From an uncultured Pseudomonadales bacterium (lineage in GTDB: Bacteria; Pseudomonadota; Gammaproteobacteria; Pseudomonadales; Azotimanducaceae), in contig CALSMJ010000001.1 of assembly GCA_943787425.1 (NCBI GenBank), positions 434,001 to 498,000 on the forward strand: a stretch of 64,000 nucleotides of DNA, in the 5' to 3' direction. Shown in pieces: positions 46,647-57,258 of this stretch (the first letter of the stretch is position 1; each line of letters opens with the position of its first letter). Position numbers and translations under genes: made by a program. A model generated the notes under the pieces. It was not told the DNA's origin. It saw nothing but the letters and a program-made list of their open reading frames with translations, and did not search any database.

Positions 46647-47432
46647 TTATTCTGCCTCTGCGATGGACTCTGTTCGACGCGACGGGGTCAAGCCGCCCGT
46701 GCTTGGCTGCGATAATCCCAACCCGGAAAACCGAATAGATCGTCGAGTTGATCGGGTGCGGATCGGCGTCAAGGGCCCGACAACTTTTCTGGCCACCAGC
46801 ATATACACCCCACCTGTTGGCAGATTGTACCGTCGACCAAGGCCCAAACCGAAATTCGGCGGTGGTGACTGTCGTACCGACCAGGGCAGCCCGAAATCAG
46901 CGAACAACACTCGATCGACCTTAAAGTTTAGAAGATTTAGCCAATCCATCAACCGGTAGGCAGACCAAAACTGACCTTTAAAAGGATACCTTGCTGCGTT
47001 GCCAGATAAACGCTTGCGCAACCCCCAAAGACTGAGCGGGTTGAACGCTGTAATGATCAGCGTTCCCATCGGCATGACCATACGAGCCGATTCAGCTAGG
47101 AGCGCTTGAGGCCGGTCTGAAAACTCTAGCAAATGATGCAGCAGCACGACGTCCACTTGATCAGACGCAATCGGCATCTGTAACGGCGAGGCAATCAATT
47201 GCGGCGAGAGTAGATCATCTTCGCCCAAGCAAATCTTATTCTGAATCGGGCTTTTTCGAAACAGCAACGCTTGTTGGGCACTGATCTGAATAAGATGGTA
47301 GCCAAATAGGTCTTCCAACAATTCGTCGTGTAGCGCTTGCTCCGTCCCCATTACTCGCTGCCCCAACGGCGTATTAAACCACCGGGAAAGCGCTTTGCGC
47401 TCTGTAGACAGCACACGTATTAAGTCAGGCAT
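46647..47432 (-). CDS. Class I SAM-dependent methyltransferase (YafS-like)
   Basis: A 261-residue methyltransferase commonly found beside rnhA-dnaQ. Its SAM-binding glycine motif is weak, as in relatives. [48 protein letters not shown] (about residues 98-145) is the conserved core. The substrate is unknown. The C-terminal 40 residues are basic and likely disordered. In many relatives gloB (glyoxalase II) lies next to it; here the neighbour is mltD, with a 330-bp gap. Confidence 0.82.
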   Translation of the reverse strand: MPDLIRVLSTERKALSRWFNTPLGQRVMGTEQALHDELLEDLFGYHLIQISAQQALLFRKSPIQNKICLGEDDLLSPQLIASPLQMPIASDQVDVVLLHHLLEFSDRPQALLAESARMVMPMGTLIITAFNPLSLWGLRKRLSGNAARYPFKGQFWSAYRLMDWLNLLNFKVDRVLFADFGLPWSVRQSPPPNFGLGLGRRYNLPTGGVYMLVARKVVGPLTPIRTRSTRRSIRFSGLGLSQPSTGGLTPSRRTESIAEAE

Positions 47433-47761
47433 CAGGGTGTAGGTCTTTGTGCGTCACCATAACCAAAATCTTAGAACCTTTCCTCAGTTGCTTGGAGTTT
47501 ACGCCATTTTAATCAAGATCGGATGATCCGCTACGCGCTTGAATTCAAATGGGCGGTGCCGTGATCAGGACCCGAGCATTGCGACAACGTCTCAACGCAA
47601 ATCGAAACCGAGCCAACAATCCGATCGAAGGCTGGCTCCGCCATCGCGCAGCTTAGCAGCGACTGATTCAGATGCAGATCAGACCGGAATCGATCCCGCG
47701 CGAGCGCCCAGTCACCACAATGGTGTCCGAACCAATGTGAAAAATCCTTTATACTCAGTGC
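47433..47761. other. 330-bp intergenic region between the methyltransferase and mltD
   Basis: The divergent promoter region, with no credible gene. The frame at 47531-47767 on the minus strand shows no trace of the glyoxalase II metal motif THHHxDH. A -10 TATACT (47750-47755) lies only 7 bp before the first mltD ATG, so transcription may start on or just before that codon. Confidence 0.5.
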
Positions 47762-49504
47762 ATGCAAATACGCTCAAAACGCCTACCTCATAACTTTGCT
47801 CTTATCTGCCTGTGCCTTGTTGCGACGGCCTGCACGCAACTCACGCAAAGACCCCACAGCGACCAAAACCCCGCTGCGGATTTAGACGAAGAGCAACCTT
47901 TCGCGGCGCCGGGGGGGAGCAGCGCAAATACTGAGCTGATGGACTTAAGCTTTGGGTCAGGCGTTAAAGCCCCGCCGAAAGTTTTTTTTGATTCTGTCGA
48001 TAGTCCACCGGCGCAATGCAAACGAGCAGACTATGAAACCTGCCAAGTACCTGACGCGGAGGCAATTCCTAAAGAATTTTGGTCACAACTGCGGCTGCAA
48101 TTTAACCTTGAACTGCATCTGAATGAACCACAGGTTCAAGCCCAATTGAATTGGTTTATCGCCAATCCTGATTACCTTACCCGAGTTTTTAAGCGCGGTG
48201 CGCTGTACCTTCCACACATTGTTGAGACGTTGCACAAGGCTGACCTTCCAATGGAATTGGTCCTGCTGCCGGTGGTTGAGAGCGCCTTCGATCCATTCGC
48301 CTATTCATCAGGCCGGGCATCCGGACTTTGGCAGTTTATTCCGGCCACTGCTCGACTATATGACGTCAATATTGACTGGTGGTACGACGGTCGACGGGAC
48401 CTAATCGATAGCACGAAGGCGGCTTCAGAATTTTTATCGGATCTAGGCCAGACCTTTGATAAGGACTGGTTACTGGCGCTTGCGGCCTATAACGCAGGCC
48501 CCGGCACCGTCAAAAAAGCCATGCGCAAAAACCGCAATAAACAGCGTTCTGAGGCATTTTGGCAATTGGACTTACCTCGGGAAACCAAAGCCTATATTCC
48601 TAAACTCCTCGCTCTGGCAGCCATTGTTAAGAATCCTGAGCAGTATCATATAACGCTGCCCGATATCGGACTTGAAAGTGAAATTGTGGCTTTTGAACTC
48701 GACAATCAAATTGACCTCGCGCTGGCCGCGGAACTCGCTGAAATCAGCCTCGAGCAACTTTATCGCTTGAACCCTGGCTTTAATCAATGGGCCACGCATC
48801 CGAACGGCCCACATCGCTTGATCATTCCAGCACAACAGGTCGAGGTCATGACTGAAAATCTAGCACTGCAGCCCCAGGAGGGCCAAATGCGCTGGTTACA
48901 GCACAGGATTGGTTTTGGCGAAACACTCGGCGGGATTGCACAGCGTTATGGCCTGTCCATTGATGCCCTAAGACAAGTAAATCATCTCAAGAGCCCTCAG
49001 ATTATCGCAGGGGACATCCTAATTGTGCCCACCCCCGTTAGCTCGCCCATCGCATATGGACTATCCTCATCCGGTCGGAGCGCAAAACGCCGCCAACATT
49101 ATGAAGCGCGCTACGGCGCTCCGCCCGAAAATTACAGCGTCCAATCTGGCGATAGCTTATGGTCGATTGCGCAGGCCCATCAAATTAAAGTGGGTCAATT
49201 AGCGAAGTGGAATGGCTTAGCAACGAGAGCCCCTCTGAGGGTCGGACAAAACCTATTCATCTTTGATGCTCGCGCCCGCGATGGGCGCCAAACAATCGCA
49301 TCATCTCGCACAAGTCCGGCTGAGGCCACGCTGCGCTCAGTCTACTACCGCGTGCGACAAGGCGACTCGTTATCGAAGATCGCGGCCCGGTTCAATACAA
49401 CCGTCGCCGCAATCAAAGCCGAAAATGCCTTTCTGAACCGCCAAAAATACCTACAACCCGGCGACCAACTGACGCTGGTCTTGAACGTTCGAAAGCCTCG
49501 CTAG
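47762..49504 (+). CDS. mltD: Membrane-bound lytic murein transglycosylase D (lipoprotein, LysM)
   Basis: A 580-residue outer-membrane lipoprotein that cleaves peptidoglycan. A signal peptide ends in the lipobox VATAC (Cys at about residue 24). The SLT domain has the catalytic Glu in LLPVVESAFDPFAYSSGRAS (about residue 174) followed by GLWQFIPATARLYD and AAYNAGPGTVKKAM. Three C-terminal LysM repeats bind glycan: HRIGFGETLGGIAQRYG (about residue 380), YSVQSGDSLWSIAQAH (about 458) and YRVRQGDSLSKIAARFN (about 530). The first ATG is almost on the predicted transcription start. Confidence 0.95.
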   Translation: MQIRSKRLPHNFALICLCLVATACTQLTQRPHSDQNPAADLDEEQPFAAPGGSSANTELMDLSFGSGVKAPPKVFFDSVDSPPAQCKRADYETCQVPDAEAIPKEFWSQLRLQFNLELHLNEPQVQAQLNWFIANPDYLTRVFKRGALYLPHIVETLHKADLPMELVLLPVVESAFDPFAYSSGRASGLWQFIPATARLYDVNIDWWYDGRRDLIDSTKAASEFLSDLGQTFDKDWLLALAAYNAGPGTVKKAMRKNRNKQRSEAFWQLDLPRETKAYIPKLLALAAIVKNPEQYHITLPDIGLESEIVAFELDNQIDLALAAELAEISLEQLYRLNPGFNQWATHPNGPHRLIIPAQQVEVMTENLALQPQEGQMRWLQHRIGFGETLGGIAQRYGLSIDALRQVNHLKSPQIIAGDILIVPTPVSSPIAYGLSSSGRSAKRRQHYEARYGAPPENYSVQSGDSLWSIAQAHQIKVGQLAKWNGLATRAPLRVGQNLFIFDARARDGRQTIASSRTSPAEATLRSVYYRVRQGDSLSKIAARFNTTVAAIKAENAFLNRQKYLQPGDQLTLVLNVRKPR

Positions 49505-49530
49505 ACGACCGCTTCGTGCTCAAAAATCGC

Positions 49531-51423
49531 CTAGAAATTCTGCCCCTGTATGTCGCCCAACTTTTGCAGGGAAGATTGAAAGCGTTGAAATTCTAAGCCG
49601 CCAAGCTGATTTTCCAGCAATTGCGAGATGGCTTGGTTTTCCATTCCAGGGATGGATGAATCCTCTGGGTTTCTAACGCTGGTTACCGAAACCACTGCAA
49701 CATCGCCGTCATCAAGCTGTGCAATACCGACGGACTTTGCATTTGCCGAAGGCTTTGGCAACGCAAAGGCCTGCGTTCGTAGTGCTTGCGGTACATCGGA
49801 TTGGTAGCGCGTCATATCAGTTTTCACCGACCATTCCACCCCATATGCCTCGGCAACCGCTCGCGTGATTTCACCCGCTTGGAGCCTTGCAACCACTTCG
49901 AGCGCTAACGATTGTGCCAGGCCAGTGGCTTTGATTTGCTTCAGTGTCGTCTCGATCTCGGCCGTAACCGCCTCAAAGGGTTTTAAGATACTCTCCGCAT
50001 AGCCAGTCACACGCACAACCACCGCGGCGCCGTCGTTCAGCTCAATTACCGCACTATTGTTACCATCGATCATTAAATCGGGCGAAAAGAGTGCATCTTT
50101 GACTGCCGCATTTGACAAGATACCGGTGTTTGACCCTCGATTCTGACCTCTTAGCTCGACAATCTCTAAACCCAACTGATCCGAAATACCTTCCAAATCA
50201 GAGTCCTCAAAAGCCATTTCATCGAGCTCACTCATTGATGCGATGTAGTCTTCTTTAACCGCCTCTTCCCGATAAGCCTGCTCAACCGATTCAGCCACCA
50301 CGTCAAACGCTGTTACAGCAGCCGGCACCAGCTCTGACAATTGGATGAGGTGGAAACCAAACTCCGTTTCGATCGGCGGCGAGATCTCGCCCGCCGCTGC
50401 CAATTCAAATGCGGCTGCTTCAAACGGTGCGACAAAAATACCCCGTTCGGCGACACCCAAATCCCCGCCCGCGGCAGCGCTACCTGGGTCTTCAGAGAAA
50501 GTCTTTGCTAATTCTGAGAAGGGTTTTCCGGCGGCAAGCTCCGATTGGATTTCGATAATTTGCGCCATTGCCGCATCCCGGTCCTGGTCTTCGGAAACCG
50601 CAATCAGGATATGGGCTATCCGACGCTGTTCATCCTGCGTATACAAATCGATTCGATCGGCATAGAAAGTCTGCAACGCCTCTGGCGTGACGTCGACCGC
50701 GTCCATGAGGTCCGACTTCGCTAATTGGACATAGGCCACGTCAATCGTTTCTTCAGTAAAAAACTGATCTAGATTATCGTCATAGTAATCTTGAACGCTC
50801 AGCGGATCGACTTCGAGATCCGTCTCAAGATCCCGGGCGTTAAACGTGATGTACGTCACGTCCCGCGTCTGGCGCGATAAGCTGGTGGTTCGGAGCAGTT
50901 CCGCATCGGTCATAAACGATGACCCTTGGATCGCCTCTGACAACTGTCCTAAAGCCTCATCCAGCCGAAGCTCCTCTCGATATGTCACTGGATCGTAGCC
51001 TGCACTGGCTAACACCAAGCGGTACTGATTCGCATCGAAACTACCGTTGACCTGAAAAACCTCAGTTTGAACCAGCGATTGATCTAGGCTGGCATCACTT
51101 GCCGTCAAACTCAATTCATCAACGACTTGACTGAGCAGCTTACGCGTAATTAACGATTGCAAAACGTTTGCTCGCAGTTCGTCTTCATCAAGGCTTTCAG
51201 GCGTCATACCTTGACCCATTAACATCCGTCGATTCCGTTCTACCGCGACTTCCATCTCAGACGCGGTAACATCGTCACCATTGACGCTCGCCACACGCGC
51301 CACCGGCGTCAGAAAGGTCGTGATTGACCCTAAACCAAAGAACGCAAAGGCGATGATAATTAAACCAATAATCACCTTGGTACCGAAGCCCTGGCCCCGC
51401 TCACGCATACTCATGATCGACAT
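49531..51423 (-). CDS. ppiD: Periplasmic chaperone / peptidyl-prolyl isomerase PpiD
   Basis: A 630-residue SurA-like chaperone anchored by one N-terminal helix (TKVIIGLIIIAFAFFGLG, about residues 15-32). The parvulin domain (about residues 260-355) contains RRIAHILIAVSED, FSEDPGSAAAGGDLG and ETEFGFHLIQL. It works at the SecYEG exit on outer-membrane and periplasmic proteins. I use the ATG at 51423, which follows AAGGGG, rather than one 18 bp upstream. It is downstream of hupB but separated by a terminator and a 16-bp tandem array, so it probably has its own promoter. Confidence 0.94.
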   Translation of the reverse strand: MSIMSMRERGQGFGTKVIIGLIIIAFAFFGLGSITTFLTPVARVASVNGDDVTASEMEVAVERNRRMLMGQGMTPESLDEDELRANVLQSLITRKLLSQVVDELSLTASDASLDQSLVQTEVFQVNGSFDANQYRLVLASAGYDPVTYREELRLDEALGQLSEAIQGSSFMTDAELLRTTSLSRQTRDVTYITFNARDLETDLEVDPLSVQDYYDDNLDQFFTEETIDVAYVQLAKSDLMDAVDVTPEALQTFYADRIDLYTQDEQRRIAHILIAVSEDQDRDAAMAQIIEIQSELAAGKPFSELAKTFSEDPGSAAAGGDLGVAERGIFVAPFEAAAFELAAAGEISPPIETEFGFHLIQLSELVPAAVTAFDVVAESVEQAYREEAVKEDYIASMSELDEMAFEDSDLEGISDQLGLEIVELRGQNRGSNTGILSNAAVKDALFSPDLMIDGNNSAVIELNDGAAVVVRVTGYAESILKPFEAVTAEIETTLKQIKATGLAQSLALEVVARLQAGEITRAVAEAYGVEWSVKTDMTRYQSDVPQALRTQAFALPKPSANAKSVGIAQLDDGDVAVVSVTSVRNPEDSSIPGMENQAISQLLENQLGGLEFQRFQSSLQKLGDIQGQNF

Positions 51424-51503
51424 ACAAACCCCTTGCAACAACTCACTTTTCAGGCGCGTAGTTTACACCAATAACTTATCTGAGAACCGGCGTTCGCAGG
51501 TTT

Positions 51504-51535
51504 AGCCTAAAATAAAACGGCGCCCTAAGGCGCCG
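51504..51535 (-). terminator. Intrinsic terminator downstream of hupB
   Basis: CGGCGCC-CTAA-GGCGCCG (51518-51535) is a perfect GC-rich hairpin. On the minus strand it is followed by the T-rich run TTTTATTTTA (51517-51508), the layout of a rho-independent terminator for the hupB transcript. Confidence 0.9.
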
Positions 51536-51574
51536 CTTCACTGAACCACTCATTTTCTATCGAACGATTTTCGA

Positions 51575-51622
51575 TTAATCGACAGCGTCTATAATCGACA
51601 GCGTCTATAATCGACACCGTCT
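51575..51622 (+). repeat. Three 16-bp tandem units between hupB and its terminator
   Basis: ATAATCGACAGCGTCT is repeated at 51591-51606, at 51607-51622 with one change, and at 51575-51590 with a slightly altered left end. The array lies in the 3' untranslated part of hupB. It resembles slippage-type duplication. Confidence 0.85.
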
Positions 51623-51661
51623 AAATGAACCGTTATTGGCTCATAAACCGCCTCTAGTCCA

Positions 51662-51934
51662 TTAATTGACCGCGTCTTTCAACGCCTTACCCGCTTTGAA
51701 TGCTGGCACATTAGCGGCTTTAATCTGAATCGCTTCGCCCGTTTTTGGATTACGCCCGGCTCGCGCTTCACGCCGACGAACCGAAAAGGTACCAAAGCCA
51801 ACAAGCGTCAATGAATCACCAGCTTTAAGCGATCCCGTCACGGAGTCGACCACGGCATCCAGCGCTCGGCTTGCAGCCGCCTTTGAGATATCAGCAGATT
51901 CAGCAATATTGTCGATTAATTCTTGTTTGTTCAA
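51662..51934 (-). CDS. hupB: DNA-binding protein HU-beta
   Basis: A 90-residue histone-like protein that bends DNA and organises the nucleoid. [27 protein letters not shown] is the dimerisation helix pair, and [27 protein letters not shown] forms the DNA-gripping beta arm with its Pro tip. Position between lon and ppiD is conserved in gammaproteobacteria. It has its own terminator. Confidence 0.97.
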   Translation of the reverse strand: MNKQELIDNIAESADISKAAASRALDAVVDSVTGSLKAGDSLTLVGFGTFSVRRREARAGRNPKTGEAIQIKAANVPAFKAGKALKDAVN

Positions 51935-52037
51935 AATTCACCTCTTAATTTCATTTTGATTGATGATAGGAATACTTCTGGCGTTTCTGGGTTCACGAGC
52001 TTTTTATAACAACTGACCTCTAACCGGTCAAGCAATA

Positions 52038-54437
52038 CTAGTGAGGGCTCGCACGATTTTCAGTTACCGCCTCCGGCTCTATCTCGGAGGCCGCGTCACC
52101 CACCGCCACCCAGCGCTCTGGCTGTCGCGCCAGCGCGATCTCTAGAACTTGGTCTATCCACTGGACGGGATGGATCGTCAATGCATCGAGTATCACTTTG
52201 GGAATATCTTTTAAATCCTTCCGATTGTCCTCAGGGATTACCACCGTCCGAATCCCGCCTCGATGCGCCGCCAGGAGCTTTTCTTTCAAACCTCCGATGG
52301 CAAGCACCTGGCCACGTAACGTAATCTCACCGGTCATTGCGACATCCGCTCGCGCCGGAATCTCCGTTAGCACCGACACTAACGCTGTACACAGTCCTAT
52401 CCCCGCGCTTGGTCCGTCTTTCGGTGTCGCGCCTTCTGGCATATGGATATGAAGGTCAACCTTTTTATGAAAGTCTGGATCAATACCCAAGGCCTCGGAT
52501 CGACTGCGAACCACGGTGATAGCGGCCTGAATAGACTCTTGCATGACATCCCCGAGGGAACCGGTTTTCGTGGTTACGCCCTTGCCTGGCACCACCGCCG
52601 TTTCTATCGACAATAGCTCACCACCGACGCTGGTCACGGCAAGGCCCGTGACTTGACCGACCTGGTCTTCGGTTTCGGCCCGACCGTACTTGAAGCGTCG
52701 GACGCCAAGATACGCCTCGAGCTGATCTGGCCCGATGACCATCGGCAATTGCTGTTCGCTCGACGTTACCGCCCTAACAACCTTCCGACAAATTTTTGAA
52801 ATTTCGCGCTCCAACCCTCGAACACCGGCTTCTTTCGTGTAAAACCGAATGAGGTCTAACATCGCGTCGTTGGTGATCGAGAGCTCACCCGAGGCCAAGC
52901 CATTATTTTTTAGCTGCTTTGCGAATAAGAATCGGGTTGCAATGTTCAATTTCTCATCCTCGGTGTAACCCGGAATTCGGATCACTTCCATTCGATCGAG
53001 CAACGGCGCCGGAATGTTCATTGAGTTTGACGTGCAGATGAACATCACTTCAGAAAGGTCATAGTCCACCTCAAGGTAATGATCATTGAAGCTATTGTTC
53101 TGCTCTGGATCGAGCACCTCAAGCAACCCTGATGCCGGATCACCGCGGTGATCCTGCCCCATCTTGTCGATTTCATCCAATAGAAACAGTGGGTTTTTCA
53201 CCGCAACCTTGCTCAACTTTTGAATCACCTTGCCGGGCATAGAACCAATGTAGGTCCGCCTGTGGCCTCTAATTTCCGCTTCGTCTCTCACGCCGCCCAA
53301 CGCCATTCGAACAAATTTTCGGTTGGTTGCTCGAGCAATCGACTCACCTAAAGAGGTCTTACCAACACCGGGCGGGCCTACCAAGCATAGGACTGGCCCC
53401 TTATTTTTCTTGACCCGTTTCTGAACAGCAAGAAACTCTAGTATCCGCTCTTTAACGTCCTCCAACCCATAATGATCTTGGTTCAGGATTCGCTCAGCCG
53501 CACTGATATCCGTTTTAACGCGGGATCGCTTCTTCCAGGGCGTATTCAGCATCCAATCTAGATAGCTGCGCACGACGGTCGCTTCAGCGGACATAGGAGA
53601 CATCATTTTCAATTTTTTGATCTCAGCGGCCACTTTTTCCCGAGCCTCATTGGGCATTCCTGAGGCTTCAACTTTCGTTTGCAGCTGTTCAATTTCCGTC
53701 GGGCCCTCATCGAGATCACCGAGTTCCTTTTGAATCGCTTTCATCTGCTCGTTGAGGTAATACTCGCGCTGACTCTTTTCCATTTGCTTTTTAACGCGAC
53801 CCCGAACCTTTTTGTCCAGCCCAGAGACCTCGATCTCCCCGGTTAGCAGGGTTGACAGCCGCTCGATTCGGCGCCGGACATCTTGAATCTCTAGCAGCGC
53901 CTGCTTTTCCTTCAAGCTAAGCGTTAACTGCGCAGCAATCGTATCCACCAAACGGCTGGGCTGGGTAATACCAGAGACGGTGGTGACGACTTCGGACGGG
54001 ATCTTTTTGCTGGCTTCAACATAGGCTTCAAAGGTTTTCATCAAGCCTTGGCACAGCACCTCGGCCTCGCCCTCAACCAGCGCCTCTTCTGCCACCAGTT
54101 CTATATCCGCCTGAAACACCTCTGCTTCGTCTCTCAGATCCAGTACGCGAGCTCTACTTTCTCCTTCCACTAAGATTTTAACGGTTTTGTCGGGCAGACG
54201 AATCAGTTGCAGGATCGTTGCCGTTGTGCCATATCGATACAGATCCTCTGTCGTTGGATCATTGTTTTCTGGCTCAATCTTGGCCAATAGCAAAATGCGC
54301 TTGTCGCCCTCTTGCGCCTGGGCCGCTTCCAGCGCCGCGATCGACTTTGGGGTTCCAATAAACAAGGGTTGAACGCCGTGGGGGTACACGACCATGTCCC
54401 GAAGGGTCACCACTGGAACTTCAAAAATTGTTGTCAT
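52038..54437 (-). CDS. lon: ATP-dependent protease Lon
   Basis: A 799-residue AAA+ protease of the cytoplasm that removes misfolded and short-lived regulatory proteins. The N-terminal substrate domain covers residues 1-200. Walker A is GPPGVGKTSLGE (about residue 352), and Walker B is NPLFLLDEIDKMG. The protease domain has the Ser in PKDGPSAGIGLC (about residue 675) and the Lys in GLKEKLLAAHRGG (about residue 717). It sits between clpX and hupB as usual. The 600-bp upstream region is unusually long and shows no convincing sigma-32 promoter. Confidence 0.97.
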   Translation of the reverse strand: MTTIFEVPVVTLRDMVVYPHGVQPLFIGTPKSIAALEAAQAQEGDKRILLLAKIEPENNDPTTEDLYRYGTTATILQLIRLPDKTVKILVEGESRARVLDLRDEAEVFQADIELVAEEALVEGEAEVLCQGLMKTFEAYVEASKKIPSEVVTTVSGITQPSRLVDTIAAQLTLSLKEKQALLEIQDVRRRIERLSTLLTGEIEVSGLDKKVRGRVKKQMEKSQREYYLNEQMKAIQKELGDLDEGPTEIEQLQTKVEASGMPNEAREKVAAEIKKLKMMSPMSAEATVVRSYLDWMLNTPWKKRSRVKTDISAAERILNQDHYGLEDVKERILEFLAVQKRVKKNKGPVLCLVGPPGVGKTSLGESIARATNRKFVRMALGGVRDEAEIRGHRRTYIGSMPGKVIQKLSKVAVKNPLFLLDEIDKMGQDHRGDPASGLLEVLDPEQNNSFNDHYLEVDYDLSEVMFICTSNSMNIPAPLLDRMEVIRIPGYTEDEKLNIATRFLFAKQLKNNGLASGELSITNDAMLDLIRFYTKEAGVRGLEREISKICRKVVRAVTSSEQQLPMVIGPDQLEAYLGVRRFKYGRAETEDQVGQVTGLAVTSVGGELLSIETAVVPGKGVTTKTGSLGDVMQESIQAAITVVRSRSEALGIDPDFHKKVDLHIHMPEGATPKDGPSAGIGLCTALVSVLTEIPARADVAMTGEITLRGQVLAIGGLKEKLLAAHRGGIRTVVIPEDNRKDLKDIPKVILDALTIHPVQWIDQVLEIALARQPERWVAVGDAASEIEPEAVTENRASPH

Positions 54438-55046
54438 CGAATTGTTTGCTCCGCTAATTCATCTTGTTGCCGATCAAAGGCGCTTAAGTCCAGCTGCTTT
54501 TCCGGTCAAAACATGCCATCTTATCGCCACGTTGCCCGCTTATTGACCGCCGTAATGTTTTCTAACCTATCATACCTGCATTCTTATATACGCAAACCTT
54601 TCAGACAAAAATCACCCATTAAAGTCTACAAATCCGAATTATTTCACAGGCAACAAAGCCACAGCGACACAAGACGCTCGATCCGCGCACTTAGGCAAGC
54701 GAAAGAGACTCAGGCTGAGATGCGCGATTAAAGGGGGCAAGAAAATAAAGATTGGTCGTACCAGACGCGACCCAGGCAGACCTAAGTTAGGTGCCTTGGG
54801 GAATCCCGAGGCCCTTGGGCCCTTCAGCGAAAAGTCTGTCTTCTGTAAACCGACGCATCGCGCTGCCGAGCCTCTAAACACAATTCCGAACTCGAACCAA
54901 CGACCGCCCCAATCCCCTCCCGTCAGGTGAGGGAACGTAGCATTTGGCTCCAGCAAACGGATGCGAGGCGCTCTGTCCCGGTGCTTTCGAGCAGACGGTC
55001 GAGCAAAGCGCCTACCGAATTGCCATAAAGGCCAAGGCTGGTCGCT
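54438..55046. other. 610-bp region between clpX and lon with several short palindromes
   Basis: No credible gene. The minus-strand frame 54639-54956 has no family likeness. The middle part (about 54774-54930) holds several inverted repeats: ACCTAAGTTAGGT, GGCCCTTGGGCC and CCCTCCCGTCAGGTGAGGG. Together they suggest a folded RNA or 3' end of clpX mRNA. A possible lon promoter on the minus strand is TATGAT (54574-54569) with a weak TTTGCG (54596-54591), 16 bp apart. Confidence 0.45.
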
Positions 55047-56327
55047 TTACTGCTCTTGGGTCTTTTTTTGTTCTGGCTGCTGTTGGTAAATCAGCATTGG
55101 CTCGCTCTTACCGAGAATCACATTCTCATCGACAACAACCTTCACGACTTCGGCTTCAGACGGAATGTCGTACATGACGTCTAGCAAAACGGACTCTAAA
55201 ATCGAGCGTAAACCACGCGCGCCCGTCTTACGCTCAGTCGCCTTGCGAGCGATCGCCTTCAGCGCGTCCTCCCGAAAGTCGATCTCGACCTCTTCCATTT
55301 CGAAGAGCTTGGCGTACTGCTTGGTGTAAGCATTTTTCGGCTCGGTTAATATTCGAACCAAAGCATCCTCATCTAGCTCATCAAGGGTCGCAAGGACCGG
55401 TAAACGACCGACAAATTCTGGAATCAAACCATATCGAACCAAATCTTCTGGCTCAACGGTTTTGAGGGTTTCCCCTAAATTCTTCTTGTTACTTTCTGAG
55501 ACAACCGTTGCCCCAAACCCAATGCCACTTTTGGCAGAGCGATCCATTATCACTTTATCGAGCCCTGCAAATGCGCCACCACAGATGAACAATATATTGG
55601 AGGTATCTACTTGAAGGAATTCTTGTTGGGGATGCTTTCGACCGCCCTGGGGTGGTACCGAGGCTACAGTGCCTTCTATTAATTTCAGCAACGCTTGTTG
55701 AACGCCTTCCCCTGAAACGTCTCGTGTAATCGATGGATTATCACTTTTACGAGAGATTTTATCGATTTCATCGATATAGACGATGCCTACTTGCGCTTTA
55801 TCAACATCATAATCACACTTCTGAAGGAGTTTTTGAATGATGTTTTCGACGTCTTCACCGACATATCCCGCCTCAGTCAGCGTGGTTGCATCCGCGATCG
55901 TAAATGGCACGTCAAGCAATCTTGCTAGGGTCTCAGCCAGTAATGTCTTACCGACGCCTGTTGGCCCAACCAACAATATATTGCTTTTCTGAAGCTCCAC
56001 ATCATCTTTCTTACCGGAATAATTCAAACGCTTGTAGTGATTGTAAACCGCTACCGCTAAAACCCGTTTTGCTCGAGTTTGACCAATGACATATTCATCG
56101 AGGATCGCGCTGATCTCTCGCGGAGTCGGGAGCTTTTTAAATTCGGCTTCGTCTGGCGTTTCTTGCAACTCTTCACGAATAATGTCGTTGCATAACTCGA
56201 CACACTCATCGCAAACATAGACCGATGGTCCGGCAATCAGTTTGCGGACTTCGTGCTGGCTTTTCCCACAGAAATTACAATGCAGTAACTTTCCATCGCC
56301 ATTATTTCCATCATGATCGTCAGACAT
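55047..56327 (-). CDS. clpX: ATP-dependent Clp protease ATP-binding subunit ClpX
   Basis: A 426-residue AAA+ unfoldase that feeds substrates to ClpP. The N-terminal zinc domain has C17, C20, C39 and C42. Walker A is [19 protein letters not shown], Walker B is [12 protein letters not shown], and the ClpP-docking loop SGIGFGA is present. I use the ATG at 56327, with a GAGG ribosome binding site. The open frame extends 34 codons further upstream without resemblance to the family. It follows clpP by 280 bp. Confidence 0.97.
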   Translation of the reverse strand: MSDDHDGNNGDGKLLHCNFCGKSQHEVRKLIAGPSVYVCDECVELCNDIIREELQETPDEAEFKKLPTPREISAILDEYVIGQTRAKRVLAVAVYNHYKRLNYSGKKDDVELQKSNILLVGPTGVGKTLLAETLARLLDVPFTIADATTLTEAGYVGEDVENIIQKLLQKCDYDVDKAQVGIVYIDEIDKISRKSDNPSITRDVSGEGVQQALLKLIEGTVASVPPQGGRKHPQQEFLQVDTSNILFICGGAFAGLDKVIMDRSAKSGIGFGATVVSESNKKNLGETLKTVEPEDLVRYGLIPEFVGRLPVLATLDELDEDALVRILTEPKNAYTKQYAKLFEMEEVEIDFREDALKAIARKATERKTGARGLRSILESVLLDVMYDIPSEAEVVKVVVDENVILGKSEPMLIYQQQPEQKKTQEQ

Positions 56328-56607
56328 ATTCACCTCACTTCCGATTCTTTTGAGACATTCCGAGTCGCTGGCGCAATCTGCGGTCCGACGCGACTTGGCT
56401 TCACTTAGGTCAAGACATTCCAATGTCAAGACGTTTGTATTGATCTTTTAAACCATCCGATAAGCCGACCGACCTCTACTCCCTCGAACGGCTACTGTCG
56501 GGGGCCCCGACCTTAGACTAAACCTTAAATCATCCTTGACAGTCTGACCAGCATGCTGGTTGCCGCTTTTTTACCACTCGGCTCTAGACCATCACTTATA
56601 GGACCGC

Positions 56608-57258
56608 TTACTTTACGGCCGACAAATTGATCGATCTTGGCTCCTGGACCTTATCAATTAGCCCGTAGGCCTGAGCATCATGAGCGTTCATGAAATAATC
56701 GCGTTCTGTATCAAGGGCGAGCTGCTCTGCCGTTTTTCCGGTGTGAAGTCCCATAATTTCATTCATCCGCTCACGCAAATACAAAATCTCTTTTGCCTGT
56801 ATTTCGATATCTGAGGCCTGACCTTGGGAGCCACCACTCGGCTGATGAATCATCACTCTGGAATTTGGCAAACAATATCGCTTACCCGCAGCGCCCCCTG
56901 CCAACAACAAGGCGCCCATGCTGGCTGCTTGGCCGATACATAAGGTTGATACGTCGCAGTTGATAAACTGCATCGTATCGTAGATTGCCAAACCCGCCGT
57001 CACCGAGCCACCCGGTGAGTTGATGTACAGCTGAACATCCTTATCAGCATTTTCAGACTCGGCGAATAATAACTGTGCAACGATAAGATTCGCCACGTTG
57101 TCGTCAATCGGCCCAACAACGAAGATAATACGTTCCTTTAACAGCCTGCTATATATATCGTAAGAACGCTCCCCGCGTGCAGTTTGCTCGAGAACCATCG
57201 GGACCAAACCGAGACCCTGCGTCACTGGCTGCATAGAATCATTAAAATGTGAGTTCAT
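56608..57258 (-). CDS. clpP: ATP-dependent Clp protease proteolytic subunit ClpP
   Basis: A 216-residue serine protease forming the double heptameric chamber. The catalytic triad is S113 ([11 protein letters not shown]), H138 ([10 protein letters not shown]) and D187 (DTERDYFM). The offset from E. coli numbering is +2, and the N-terminal propeptide is present. It lies between tig and clpX on the same strand, with long gaps on both sides (650 and 280 bp), so separate promoters are likely. Confidence 0.97.
   Translation of the reverse strand: MNSHFNDSMQPVTQGLGLVPMVLEQTARGERSYDIYSRLLKERIIFVVGPIDDNVANLIVAQLLFAESENADKDVQLYINSPGGSVTAGLAIYDTMQFINCDVSTLCIGQAASMGALLLAGGAAGKRYCLPNSRVMIHQPSGGSQGQASDIEIQAKEILYLRERMNEIMGLHTGKTAEQLALDTERDYFMNAHDAQAYGLIDKVQEPRSINLSAVK

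Noticed and set aside
47531..47767. Possible remnant of gloB before mltD
   Set aside because: The peptide contains HHCGD but lacks the THHHxDH metal motif and any glyoxalase II context.
54639..54956. 105-codon minus-strand open frame between clpX and lon
   Set aside because: No ribosome binding site and no recognisable domain; the palindromes in this stretch suggest non-coding structure instead.
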